In this document: piece after piece, positions 46,243 to 58,031 of the stretch | How the letters are laid out: every line of letters starts with the position of its first letter | Numbering within the stretch: the stretch's first letter is position 1 | The notes under the pieces: generated by a model | What the model was told of the DNA's origin: nothing | The model's database searches: none | The model's input: the letters and a program-made list of their open reading frames with translations, nothing else | DNA from: Calcarisporiella thermophila CBS 279.70 | Taxonomy: Eukaryota > Calcarisporiellomycota | Direction of reading: 5' to 3' | DNA length: 64,000 nucleotides | Assembly: GCF_041956535.1 (NCBI RefSeq) | Contig: NW_027192198.1 | Location: 164,551-228,550, forward strand | Made by a program: the position numbers and the translations under genes

Positions 46243-46774
46243 CTAAAACGGAAGCCGTGGTTTGTTCTTCTCCTTCTCGCGGAGCAGATCCTAATGATGA
46301 AAAGTAATTAGGTGACGCAGCCATTCCGATGCCTGTGCAGAAATACATTACCTCTTTCCAGCTTTGAATCTTCTTCGGCATCTCCTCCAAGTTCTTGGCA
46401 ATTTTTGCTTTCCTGCAGGGGGGAGGGGGAGGAGAAATGAGGTGTCAATGAATGATAAAGGATCCATGAATGGTCAGGCATTAATTATGCTACCTTTCAT
46501 CGGCAGTCCGCTCAGCTTTTGTGCCCTTCGGTGGCTTACTCCGCAGCACTCCCTTCTCTTTCACAGCTGGGAGACCTATGGTGGTCGGATCTATGTCGCG
46601 GATAATGCATGCCTTGCGCAGATCGGCTTGCCTCCGCAGGCTGAGGAGAGGAGGCCTCCACCGCCCAATCCCGGTCACCTCACTAACATAGAACTGTGGC
46701 TGAAAACTTGAGGGATCCCACTGCTTCTTTGTGACGGAAGCTAGAATTCGTTGGGAGACTGCCCGTGCGCGCAT
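46243..46774 (-). CDS. MRPL25: Mitochondrial large-subunit ribosomal protein mL59
   Basis: mL59 (yeast Mrpl25) is a fungal-specific protein of the mitochondrial 54S subunit. Three exons, 46774-46494, 46412-46352 and 46290-46243, give 129 residues; yeast has 157. Landmarks are GRWRPPLLSLRRQADLRKAC, matching the conserved W-x-P-P-x-x-S-L-R-R-Q-A core, LPAVKEKGV, and the C-terminal helix RKAKIAKNLEEMPKKIQSWK. The N-terminus is basic with no acid residues in its first 16, as for mitochondrial import. It is divergent from the peptidase gene, about 840 bp away. Confidence 0.82.
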
Positions 46775-47617
46775 TGCAATGAGAGGGGGATGAATATCTT
46801 TGAGGTTATCGCGGGACTCGGCCCTCGCGCGAAATTTTGTTTTCTATTGTGACTTTGGGCCGAATTTTGGATTCTAAGCCTCACAATCGGAGGCTTGGCT
46901 GAGAGAGCTTCTTTTTCGCTTGAATGGATGGCCATAATTAGGAGCTATGGCAGCCAAGCTGCATCGGTTCACTTTGAATGAGGTTTTCTACGTTTGGAGA
47001 AGCCTTCTTCTTCATTAAACCCAATGGGATATATTTGGGTCCATCATGATAGGTTGATGAAGGTCAATGATCGTATTAGGCTGCCATCCATATTGAAGTT
47101 GAAATCGGACTCTGCAGCTTTGCTAGTCTCCAGGCTAGAGCGTCCACAGCCCTCTTTGGCCAGCCTTCATTGGCATGAAGTACCAGTGCGGGCACTCTTT
47201 TTACCGAACCAATAGCTTTATTTTTGGCTCGGCTTCCTATAATATAGGAGTTATACTATAACTCCTTTTCCTACAAGTACAAATACGAAATAAATTGTTA
47301 TGTCGGCGAGGTGCTTTCGGCTAGCCTCCGTAGTGGTAAAACCGCCATTAGAGTGTATTGCCAAAGGTGGGTCAGCACCCCCAGAGTTGAGGTCTACTGT
47401 GCAGATATAATGGTCTTCACCTACAGTGTTTACCTGTGAGAAGGCATTTTCGGAAGAGTTTTTACAATCTGGGCCGATGAGTAAGGGCTGCGAATAAGTG
47501 GCTGCGATCTTTCCGGCAGAGTTAGAGTTCGCTTTATCCAGCGCGGTGCCAATAATTTTGCCCCTCCACTATTCTCTTACTAACTCTCAAAGCGAGAAGA
47601 ACAATCAAGAAGACACC
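46775..47617. other. Divergent intergenic region, mL59 / acylaminoacyl-peptidase
   Basis: 843 bp between divergent start codons. The middle contains the 21-nt palindrome at 47246-47266. No exon is seen. Confidence 0.5.
47246..47266. repeat. Perfect palindrome, 10-bp arms
   Basis: AGGAGTTATA and TATAACTCCT are exact reverse complements separated by one C. The site lies in the divergent promoter region 352 bp upstream of the peptidase start codon. A symmetrical site of this size could bind a dimeric factor or form a cruciform. Confidence 0.85.
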
Positions 47618-50600
47618 ATGTCGAACACGGATGAAACCCCCAAAGACTCCAAGGCCCTTGACATCTTCAAGAAGCTTAGCACCATCCCCTCCTATACCTC
47701 TGCCTCCATCGCCGCCAGCACTAGCAAGCCGGGGATGCTCACGGTCCACCTGACGCAATCCCAACGCGACACTACGCGCAGCACAAAGCGCAATGTGGCT
47801 CGCGCCCTTTTTGCTTCGGTCGATGCCAGCGGAGAAGTCTCATGCCTTGGCCATGGACTGCCGGTGGACTTGGGAGAAGCGGGAAGGCAAAGGTTATCGC
47901 CCTCGGGCCGTTTGCTGGCGGTGTTACGGGCCGTTTCTGAGGCAGGTGCGAAGCAGAAAAAGAAGTTTGTGGAGGTATGGAGCGAGGGAATTCTCAGACG
48001 CGTCTTGGAGGTGACCGATAAACACGGAGACTTCTATTCGGATGGTAATCGAGGCATCGCCTCCCCTCCAATTCCTGGTGGAATTCTTTCTCACGCCTAT
48101 TGCATTCCATGCCTTGCTAGACACATTTGGATGCCTCAGTTGGGCCAAAGATGAGTCCAAACTTATTTATGTCGCCGAAGCAAAGCCGGAGGAGGATCCA
48201 AAGAAGGTTGGCTGATGTTCTTCTGTTCTATGGTTTATCATTTGGAAAACGGGAGCTAACCTCCCACTCTCAGAAATTCGAATATGTCCCCGACTGGGGT
48301 GAGCGCTTCTCCAAGAAGGCTTCTCCCCGCTTAGTCCTGGTCGACCTAAATACCCACGAGAAGGACCAACAAATCCTCGTTCTACCCGCCCTCCAGGGAA
48401 TTTCTCCAGGACAAGCGTTTTTCGGACCCAACGGGGAGAGCCTCCTCTTCACCGGCTATCAGATCGAGCCGAGGCGGTACGGGATTGTGTACTGTCAAAA
48501 CCGGCGGTAAGGAAGAGAGTCATACCTGTGGGCCCATCCACTTTAGCCTCACGAATAACCATTCCGTATTGCCCCTCCCCCCCTCTCTTCCTCCCCTCCT
48601 CTCGATTTAATCTTCCAGCACTGGCATCTATCAAGTCAATCTTGACGGGTCCAACCTCGTACGGCTGAATAGTGAGGAGGTCAATGGCCGCTCACCTCAA
48701 CTGAGTCCCTCCGAGAAGCATCTTGTAGGTGGCACTTCTGAAGTATCTGGGAGCAATGGACTTACCCAATTCTATGGCGGCTCTTCACCTAGGTCTATGT
48801 CTCCAACAAAATCGGCGGGCCGCACGCATCCTGCGCAACCCTTTACAAGGTGGGAGATTTCTGTTGGGGGGAGGTAGTGCGGTGGATGACCCTGACAGTA
48901 AGCTCTTTTGCCATATAGTACGAGTTTAGCAGCGGAGCGAATCAAATCGTGGTAGATCAGATCGCATCCACCAAGGAAGCGCACGAATTCCCCGGCCTTT
49001 ACATCGATCAATTGCCCACCGACTGCTTCGCCTTGAGCGCTGATAAAGCGTCAGAGTGGGTGGTTGCTCACAGTGTCTGGAGGAGTAGAAAGGTGGGTGG
49101 AACTTGACACTCTTTTTTATTATAAGAAAGAAGCTGATGCATTCGGTTTGAAACTCATTCCCCTCACTGGACAGACCCTCGTAGCCATCAATACTAGCAC
49201 CGGCAACGTAAAGGAGCTCACTTCGGGTACGCTTGCGAAAGGAAGCTATTCGCTCCTGTACGTCTCCAACGATTACTTGGTTGCGTCTTGGAGCACCCCA
49301 ACGGAGCCAAACTCATTGGTAGGTGTCTGTTTCAGAGGGCTAAGCAGCCATGCCGATTGTTTATGCTATGTTTTCTTTGCAACAGTTACTTGGCATTATC
49401 ACTCAATTGGGGAGCAACCAGATCGAAGTTTCCTGGAAAACCATCGAGCAGGTTTCTCTTGGAGATGAAGGTTAGATACCACTCCTCTCCCATGCCGAAT
49501 TTCAGCACCACTCAATGCACACTGACATCCCTTACCTCTCCCCTCCCCTTATGCCATTTTTTTTTTCGGTTACTTTTAGTGAAAGAACTCTTGAATTCTC
49601 TCACCTATTCTATGGTGCAAAATATCCCTTCACAGCCGGAGCATCTAGAGGCCATTCTTCTGGCCCCGAAGCACGTCGAGCAACCGCCCCTAATTGTGCT
49701 TCCCCATGGGGGACCGCACTCGACCGTTCTCGAGGAGTTTGCCTTGACGATTGCAGGGCTTGGAGCCCTCGGATTTGCCATCGCCAAGGTCAACTACACG
49801 GGCAGTCTCGGCTTCGGGCAGAAGTGCGTAGAGGATCTGGTGGGGAAAATCGGAGAGGTGGAGGTGCAGGAGACCCACGCGGTGGTGGAGTATCTAGTGA
49901 AGCAAGGCCGGGTGGATGGGGCCAAAGCTTGTGCCTTCGGCGGCTCGCACGGAGGGTTCACCTCGGCCCACCTCACGGCCCGTTATCCCGTAAGTTGGTC
50001 CCGGCTTCCTGCTGAGTCTTTCTTGTGAACCTCACCTGGTGGACCTTGCCTTAGGATTATTACAAGGCCTGTGTATTGCGTAACCCCGTCATCAACGTTG
50101 GAGGTAGGGGGACGAGCTCCATCCCCTTTTTCATCTGGCTGGCCCCAGGATCCTCAACTCTTTTATTTTTTTCTGTGTATTAGCCATGGTTAGCACCACG
50201 GATATCCCCGACTGGAACTTTGCCGAGCCCGGCTTCGATTTCCGACTCGAAGCGCCCACCCCCGCCGCCTCACCCGAACAGTACGCTCAGATGTACGCGT
50301 GCTCTCCCATAAAGGGGGTGGATCGTGTGCAGACCCCCACTCTCGTCATGCTTGGCGAGGGCGACAGGCGAGTTCCGCCCACCGAGGGTATTTCGTGGTA
50401 CAATGCGCTTAAAACACGTGGAGTGAAGGTTAGGTAAGTTTCTCATCTTTTCGAACGTGTGTGTAAACGTAGGGAATGGAAGTGTTGGCCGTGCTTTCAT
50501 TTTTCATTTTTCTTTTCCTCCCGTTTATCCCTTTTCTATCTCCCATTTGTTCACATTGCTTCTCTCCTCTAGGATCCTCATGTTTCCCGACACGGGCCAT

Positions 50601-50678
50601 GCCCTTGACACGGTTGATGCCGAGATGCATGGCTTTGATGCCTATGCCAATTTCTTCTTGGAGCACATAGGAAACTAG
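47618..50678 (+). CDS. APEH: Acylaminoacyl-peptidase (prolyl oligopeptidase family, S9C)
   Basis: APEH removes N-acylated amino acids from short peptides in the cytosol. Twelve exons: 47618-48044, 48121-48206, 48274-48506, 48619-48724, 48793-48849, 48919-49092, 49175-49318, 49386-49470, 49580-49989, 50055-50103, 50184-50433 and 50573-50678, giving 708 residues (animal enzyme 732). The N-terminal half is the beta-propeller. The alpha/beta-hydrolase half has LPHGGPHSTVLEEF, the nucleophile in GGSHGGF (Ser at about 560), the acid in GEGDRRVPP and His in FPDTGHALD. YPDYYKACVLRNPVIN and STTDIPDWNFAEPG are typical APEH signatures. I start at the ATG at 47618; the frame is open further upstream but has no good ATG. 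Confidence 0.95.
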
Positions 50679-50917
50679 GTGGGGGTTCAGTCGGCTGTTC
50701 GCCTTTTCGAAAATCCTGGAAGAGCAACGTGAAGAAGGGAAAAGGGCGGTGAGAGCAACGAAATGGGATCTTTAACGGGAGGAGGAGGAAGCGCCGTGTG
50801 ATTGGATTTCTCTCAGTTTGATGCAGCAAGGGGGAGGGGGGAATGAAGCATAAACCATTAAAAAATAAAAATCTGATATTTTTATAAACAAGGAAAAAAA
50901 AGAACATGGCACCCCAT

Positions 50918-51783
50918 CTACAGAGTCAATTCCTGGGTGGCAGGGAATTCAAAGTTCACGTCCTTGCCGGTGAGCTTCTTGTACACGTTGGAGAAGGTGT
51001 CGAGCTTGTACTCAAGAGAGGTGGCATCCTTCTGGTCAAGGAAACTAAAGAATAGCAGCAAAAAAAAAGAGCAAAATTAATTTCAATGGACCAGAGAGAG
51101 GGGAGGGCAGCCAGGAGATAGGGCGCCGATCGACCGATCCGAGGCCGCGGGGGGAAGGGCGCTAAACCAAAATACATACACTTTGATGATCTTCGATCCG
51201 TCAACCTTTACGCGTGTCCGCTTGCCAACAATCTCGGTGGGGTACACAAGGTCCTCCAGGATCTTTTCGTGTACGGCAGTGAGGGTGCGGGAGCGCGGGC
51301 GCTTTTGCTTCTCGCGAGTGTGACGCGAGGGCTTGGGCTGGATGCGGCGCTGGGCAACAAAGACGACATGGCGGTCAGAGAATTTCTTCTCCAATTCACG
51401 GGTCAGGCGCTGCTGAATCTTGTGGAATTGTTCCAGGAGCGGAACGGGCACGAAGATGACGATAGCCTTGCGACCACCACCGATTTCGAGCTACATTGGA
51501 GAGGAGCAGAGAGGATTAAAAAAAAGGCAAAAGGTGAGTATTACTGCTTCGAGAAGGTCGGGAAAGATTCGGCACGGAGATGGTGCGGATCCATTTTGCA
51601 TCATCCACGATGTAAATAGAAGGAGGGATAGCCTACCTCTTTGGCAGCAGTGATCTGCAGAGGGCGAAGCGGAGCCTTCAGCTCGGCAACATTGTTCTCC
51701 AGATCGTAGAGGGCCTGGGCAACGTTCAGCTCGATCTCATCGGCAGCGGCGCCAGCGGGCTTTGCGATTTTGCTTGAAGCCAT
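50918..51783 (-). CDS. RPS7: 40S ribosomal protein eS7
   Basis: eS7 is a small-subunit protein of the cytosolic ribosome. Three exons (51783-51637, 51490-51180, 51044-50918) give 194 residues, the usual length. Landmarks: [79 protein letters not shown] and [15 protein letters not shown]. The ORF can be extended upstream by an in-frame ATG at 51813, but MASSKI at 51783 is the family-like start. It faces the APEH gene tail to tail, 239 bp apart. Confidence 0.97.
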
Positions 51784-52872
51784 TGCTGCTAATAAACCAG
51801 TGAAAAGGCGCAATTAGCTAAATCTATTCTCCCAATCTTTCTTCTATTCCTCCTGCTTCCTTGTCAACAGCAGAATAGACAAAGATCATGGGGTCTTCAC
51901 AGGGGAATCCGTCCCATCCCATCCATCCATCCATCCATCGATAGACACTCACTTTATGTTTTTTCTTTGGGGGGGGTAGGTAGTTCGCCTTGAAGGATGG
52001 TCACGGCCGAAGAAAAAAAAGGGAGGAATCGATTAAGGGATTCCATTGAATTTTTGTCTGCAGTCCGCGTAGAATTCTAACCTAACCTAATCTTGCCAAT
52101 GAACCATTTCGTCCAAGATAGCTGGAGGCCAACCGGCCGTACATGGGAGCTCGATAACCAAAAGATCAGGGTTCATCCTATGAATTTTTGGGTAGAAATG
52201 AAGTGGAGAGAGGTAGATATGGCTCAAAGAAACAAATAGGCCAAAAAGAAGACAGGACGAGATTGCCCGAGGGGGGGGGGGTTAGAAATAGCTATGGTAG
52301 ATGCCTTTATTTCATCACTCGTACAAGAGAGTTCTGGAGACTCGACTCAGAATAGGACAAGAAAAGCTAACGTCAGATCCATATGCACCGAGAAGGGTTT
52401 ATGGCATTGATCCCTACAAGAATTGAACGGCATTTGAATGCTGACAAGGCAAGGATTTGACACTGAAACATCGCCGGGAACCCGTGCTATCACATCCAAC
52501 GAAGTGACCGCGCATTTAGCCACGACCAGTAGAGTGCACAAATGGCCTTGAAACATTGGAATTTAAGAGAAACCGAAATGATACAGTTCTTTAGTGTACC
52601 TGAGTTGCCAGGGGAAGAAAGAGGAAAAAAAAAGCAAGTGTGGAGAAAAAAGATAGTCAAAATTTACAAGGATTAATACAAAGGAGAAGGGGGAGGGGGG
52701 GAATAAGAATATAACAATGTAAGGAATGCTAGCATAGGGCGCGTATAAATCAGAGAGAGAGAAAGGGTTTGAATAGAATCATAAAAATGTACCATCCAAA
52801 TCACTTCTAAAGATAGAAAAAAAAAGCAAAAACAAGAAGTTGCAAGGGATGAATGAGGGGGGGCCCGCGGGT
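51784..52872. other. eS7 upstream region and 3' region of the two-TM gene
   Basis: 1.09 kb between two minus-strand genes. It contains a CCAT tetranucleotide repeat at about 51914-51938, a G-run at about 52271-52280, and no recognisable exon or RNA gene. Part of it must be the eS7 promoter; an intron in the eS7 5' UTR is possible but I cannot fix it. Confidence 0.5.
51914..51938. repeat. CCAT tetranucleotide microsatellite
   Basis: About five to six imperfect CCAT units stand 130-155 bp upstream of the eS7 start codon. Confidence 0.85.
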
Positions 52873-53737
52873 TTATCGAGCATGGGCCGTTGCGGGTAGG
52901 GGCAAAGAGTCCGGCTCTGTGCCATAGGCGGGAGGGGGTGAGCTCACTCGGTCGGACCCCTCGGCACCGTCGCCAGCGGCCCTCTGGTGGTTGGCGTAGA
53001 CAGGGGGCGGAGGCATCAGCGGGTCAACGGCCGCATACGGGGGCAAAAACTCGAAAAATGCCTCGGGCCTCGGCGGCACCTCCTCCTCGTGCACTATTAC
53101 CACGTCGATTGCATAGTGGGGCCAGGAGAAGACCACAAAGGACATCATTCCAGGCAGCCGCTTCGGGAGCCATGCCAAATTTCGAGGCGCATCCTCCAGC
53201 GTTAAATTGTGCATCATCCCGTGCCAACTCTTCTCGAATTTGCGCAGTTTGCTCTGTATGCTCGCACGCTGCAGGCACACCAGGAGAATAAAGACGACCG
53301 GCGAGAGAAAAAGAAAGACCCGGAGGTAGATGAGCTCGGAAGAATACCACGTGAAGAGGGCAAGAATGATGATGGCAATGGTCCCGCCGAAAAGTAGGAT
53401 GTAATTGACGAGGAAGGAGGGGAAATGCTGTGCAATGAATTGTCGAATTGTATGTTTGCGGGTTTCGAAGATTTCCCGCGATATCTAAAATAGGATGGAA
53501 TCGTCAATATCCATGCATTAAATACCGGCTGGCCTCGATGCTTTGACATCAGAGTTTATGCCCAAGCATCGAGGCTGAGAACAGAAGCTACGCAAGGAAT
53601 GGCTCGGTGCGATTTACCTTGTCTTGCAGTTGATACGAGTCGAATTCACCGATGAGAAAGTAGGGTTTCCTCAAGCCGTTCTTCACCAATGGAAATGTGA
53701 CGAGGGAGGTGTAGGAGAGGGATATGGATGGATACAT
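52873..53737 (-). CDS. Two-TM protein with C-terminal PPxY motifs, family unknown
   Basis: Two exons (53737-53618 and 53484-52873, phase 0) give 243 residues. After a cytosolic-type N-terminus (KPYFLIGEFDSYQLQDKISR) come two hydrophobic segments, about residues 63-83 (YILLFGGTIAIIILALFTWY) and 87-107. The following part, NLAWLPKRLPGMMSFVVFSW with PHYAIDVVIVHEEEVPPRPE, looks like a conserved domain but I cannot name the family. The last 60 residues are Pro-rich and contain two PPxY motifs (PPVY and PPAY), which bind WW domains of Rsp5/Nedd4 ubiquitin ligases. That suggests a membrane adaptor or substrate of such a ligase; this is inference. I chose the ATG at 53737 because the open frame upstream has no ATG. 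Confidence 0.65.
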
Positions 53738-54354
53738 GTCGCTGTGCTTAGAAGAAGATAGAGCAGAACAAGGGAGCAGGAGGTTGGGAGGGGGAGTCAA
53801 ATGATCGAGAATGGCATCCGGTACTCAACGATGAAGACTTGTTGGTTATTTCAGCATTTCAGTGCTCATGGAAGCAAGGATGAAAAAAAAAAAAGAAAAA
53901 AGAGGGGACGTTAAGAGGGGACGTTAAGGGGGGAACAAGGCAGGATCGAAAATGATGCTTGTGCTCCAATTTCTGAAGATGGCTCAATAATCCGGTCGGG
54001 AATACCCATTGGGGAATAATAGAAAACAATTGGAGAACTATGTTGAAAAAGTAAAAATAGAAAGATATAGAGGCCAAAAAAAAAATGCAAATGAGAACAA
54101 GGAAGGAAATGAAATAAAACGCTCTAAAATATAAACAAGAAGAACGGGGGAGAGAAAGAGAAGCGGAGAGAAGGGAAAATGACACACATATTGATAATAC
54201 ATAGGAAAAAGGAAGTGAAATTGCACTGTTATGAAGAAAGAGGAGGAGAGAGGGGGGAGAGGGGAAGGGGAGAGAGGGGAGGGGAGAAGAGGAAAAAAAC
54301 AAGATAACGATAAAATCAATGGAACTCATTGTTACATTTCACTGGTGGGCATTG
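53738..54354. other. Intergenic region between PAS kinase 3' end and two-TM gene
   Basis: 617 bp, A- and G-rich on the plus strand, with several purine runs (for example about 54228-54300). It includes a short direct duplication of GAGGGGACGTTAA near 53906-53930. No exon is seen. Confidence 0.5.
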
Positions 54355-57300
54355 CTATTGTATCTGCAGCCATGGATGAGCCAAGACCTCATCAATGGTG
54401 GGGCGCTTCTCCACATCGCGGTTCAACATCCACTTGATTAATTCAATCGATCCCGGCGATAGGATGAAGGGAATGCGCAGTTCGCGCGCCATGATCTCGT
54501 CAATCGTATAAAATGGGTTTTCTCTAAATATGATGGTATACAGAAGGATCCCCAGGGCCCAGACGTCCTGGGGGGGTCCCGTGTATTTCTTGCCCGAGAT
54601 GACCTCCGGGGCGGCATAGTCCAGGGTGCCGCAGAAGGTGTCAAAGAGCCGGCCCTGGCGGAGGTAGGCGGCGGAGCCAAAGTCGATCAGCTGCACCCCG
54701 CCCTCCCCGTCGAGGATCACGTTTTCATCCTTGATGTCCCGGTGCACGATGCGATGGTGGTGGAGGTGCTGCACGGCCTCGCACACCTTGCGGAATATCG
54801 ACCGCACCTCCGACTCCATCAGACCGCGGCAGTTCAGCTCGATGTAGTCGAAAAGGTCCATCCCCGCACCATGCAGCTCCGACTCGATGTAGTAGTGCTC
54901 ATCGTCCTCAAAGAAGTCCACTGCATCCAATAAAAAATACGCAAAATCGTCAGGATTCTCCCACCAACTTCAGGTCGAGAGGAGGGCCGCCACACTTACC
55001 CATATTCAAAATGCTAGGGTGCGGAATGCGCCGTAGGGTGTGCAACACGTGGATCTCCAGAGGCACAATGCCGAGCACCTTGTCCTTGGTCCAGCAGTCC
55101 AGCAAAATTCTCGATTTAACCACGTATTTAAGGACGAGCTTACGCTATTTGAGATGGGGAGGGGGGGGGGGGAGGGAAGAGTAGGGAGGGGAGAGGAGAG
55201 CGCGCAACAAGACCGTTAGTCGTGCCATCCCAGCGGGAAGCAAAGGTAGCGAGCTTTACCTTGGTCGGGTCATCCTTTCGATAAGCCAGCTTGACGGTAC
55301 CATAGGCCCCCTGGCCAAGCGTATGAACGACCACGTAGTCATCGATGCTGCGCTTGCCAAGGAGAATCGAGTATTGGTAGAGCGACTCCGGGGGGGTGGT
55401 GAGGGGCGGTGGCGTGACGGGATGCACATCCGAAGGAATCGAATACTGCTTTTTCATCTTGATCTGCAACGACGGAAGGCCATCTTTGGTTGGAGATGGA
55501 GGGGCATCGCACACCTTCATGGCGGCCGATTTGACCGGCGTCATTTCCGCATCATCGACAGCATTCTCCTCTTCTCCGCTGACTTCGGCCTCATCCCGAT
55601 ACAACTTCACCTCTGGCGGAGCACATGCGGCCTGCTCGGGGACCGACGTCCTGGCCTCCGGGGGGACCTTGTGCTCGGGCATTAGGGAGACAAGGGAGCC
55701 GAACGAGGCGGTCAGCGCCAGCGCCGTGGGCTCCAAGGCGTGCGGGGTGGTCGGAGCAGACTGAGACGATCTGCGCGCAATGCTCAGCCCCCGATCGTAA
55801 GAAAGCCACAGGGCAAACAGGCGCTCTCCGCAAGACTCTACCACCCGTATCTGCAGGTCGATGTCAAAATGCGTGCCGTCCCGGTGGACCGCGGTGATCC
55901 CGTTTGTGGGCAATGCTACGGAGGACACCATGCCCAAGTTCAACGAGGCGTTCGCCGTAGGGGGGGCAGAGAGGGGTAACGGCGTCTCCGCCGGCTGTTC
56001 CAGTGCCGACTCGGGCGCAGCGCTTTGACCGGTGCGCAGCCGCGGGGTCGGCGGCAGACTGGCTCGCTTGGAAGCACGCCGACATGCGGCGCTCGACACT
56101 ATGGTGCCGTTCTCCAGGCTGGACTCGTAGGCCAGCTCCTCGATCATCTCCATAAATTGCGGCAAAAACTCCGTCACCCTCCTCCCCTCGATCATCTCCT
56201 GCGAGTGCACGCCAAACAAATACTTTGCAAACACCATGTTAGCCGACTGTATCCGCCCATCCTGCTGCGCAATCACTAGGCCAGCCATAGTGGGAATCGA
56301 AACAATCTTCAGGGAGAATTGGCCGGTCGAGCCCTCTAGAGGCTCCAGCTTGACAATGATGGGGAAAGAGACGCCGCGCTTCGACCAACTTCCAAAGAAT
56401 TTGAGGCGATTGATCTCGGCAGCGTCCAGTGTGTCCATCCCCGATCTCTGCGGAGAATCCCATTGTTGGGCGTAAAGCCCGGCAAAGGCGGGTATGAGAA
56501 TCGTGATCGACTTTCCGAGTAGCTCGTTCTCCGAGTACCCATACAAGTCCTGGAAGGGACCCGACAAGCTCCCGATAATACCCTAGAATCGGAGCAAAAA
56601 AAAAAAAGAGACAGGTGAGAAGGGCTCGGGCCGGAGGTAACGAAAAAAGAGGCAAATTGGGTTCCATCCAAGAGACATACCGAGCCCGACAATCCAACGG
56701 TGATGACCAACTCCGAAATCTCCTCAAATATCCAAATAAATATGATGGCTCCCTTGGAGTCCTTCTTGGCCTTGAGCCAAAGCGATGCGGCTGAAGTCGT
56801 TCCATCCCGTTTTGCAATGGGAATCTAAGGTGCAGGTGCAGAAGTGAGAGGGGGTGGGGAGAGAGAGTGGAATGATTAGTTCAAGCCCAGGAATCTCTTG
56901 GCAACGCAATAGGCTTCACCCCGGCAACAAGAGCAGCAGCGTAAGCCCCATTACATACCACTTTGCCACACACCAACACCGCGTCGACAGCCTCCTCTCG
57001 CACTCTGGTGCGAATCAGCCTCTCGTACTTTTCCTTTATCGAAGCCGGCAGCAGATCGAGCGCGTTCCTCCCGACGAGATGGTTCTGCTCAAACCCAAAA
57101 ATGATGCATGCGATGTCGCTTGCGGTCAAAATGACGCCCTCGGCGTCCGTGGTGATCATTCCCTGGTTATGGGGGACAAACCGCGTCGGGGAATGCAGAG
57201 AGGGCACCGCATCCAGCGAATTGGAACGGTTGACAAGGGCAAGGAAGCGCGAGGGGATCGGGCGGATGTCAGTGAAGGCCCGCTTGAGGGAGGGGGACGT

Positions 57301-58031
57301 TTTCGCTGCCCAGCACGGCGGCTCGTTCCAGCCCTGACCCTCTAGTTCACTCTCTGCCGCATCGGTGCCCTTAGGTTGCGTTGCAAGCTTGTCCCGGAAT
57401 TCTTGCCCCAGCGACGGGAAGTAAGCCAGCGCAAACTTGGGTAGGCTCCAATCCTTGATCCTCGAACGCATGAACTCCACCGAACGCGTGAGGACGCTGC
57501 GGCGCGCGGCGGCCAGCGCGGCATCCGGTGCGGCAAAGCTAAAGCTGTGCAGCGATTCAGTGGTAAAGCGCGCGAGATCAGAAGCATCCCATGCGACACG
57601 AGGCGCTAATGACGGGGAGGAATCTGGGTCGGGCTTTGCAGGCTTATCCTCTCGGATCCGCAGAAGTCCGGTAGGATAGACCTCTTCAGATTCAGATGCT
57701 TCCGCATTGTCTGCTAGGCTTACAGGTCTAGAGAAAAAAATTTTTTTAAAGTTCAGAGCTATCTTTGTTTTCCCTAGGAGGGGCAGGGAAACCAACTTAC
57801 TTTGAGGAGAAATAGTCAAATGCTTTTCCTTCGAAATGGACGTGCTTCTCATCAAGTTCTTTGACTGCTGCAGGTGCCGAAAGCATAAACATAAGACAAA
57901 CATCAGTGAAATCGAGGGCGGAATCCCCAACACCATGTGAATATATTGGCCGATCAATGGATCCCACGATCAGCCCAAGTCGATCCATGTAAATAAAAGG
58001 ATTTAAATGCATTACCTGCCACCTGTGACAT
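54355..58031 (-). CDS. PASK: PAS-domain serine/threonine kinase (PAS kinase)
   Basis: PAS kinase is a nutrient-sensing kinase that directs glucose use and glycogen or cell-wall synthesis. Seven exons (58031-58016, 57867-57801, 57727-56959, 56824-56681, 56582-55260, 55144-55000, 54920-54355) give 1009 residues. PAS-like domains lie at about 210-330 (MITTDAEGVILTASDIACII, LVGRNALDLLP) and 390-470 (VIAQQDGRIQSANMVFAKYL). The kinase fills about 745-1009: LGQGAYGTVKLAYRK, the Lys of LVLKYVVK, DLFDYIELNC, HRIVHRDIKDENV, LIDFGSAAYLRQG, FCGTLDYAAPEV. This DENV/CGTLDYAAPEV pattern is typical of PAS kinase. The first exon has only 16 nt and its join to exon 2 sets the start MSQVAAVKELDE. Confidence 0.93.
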
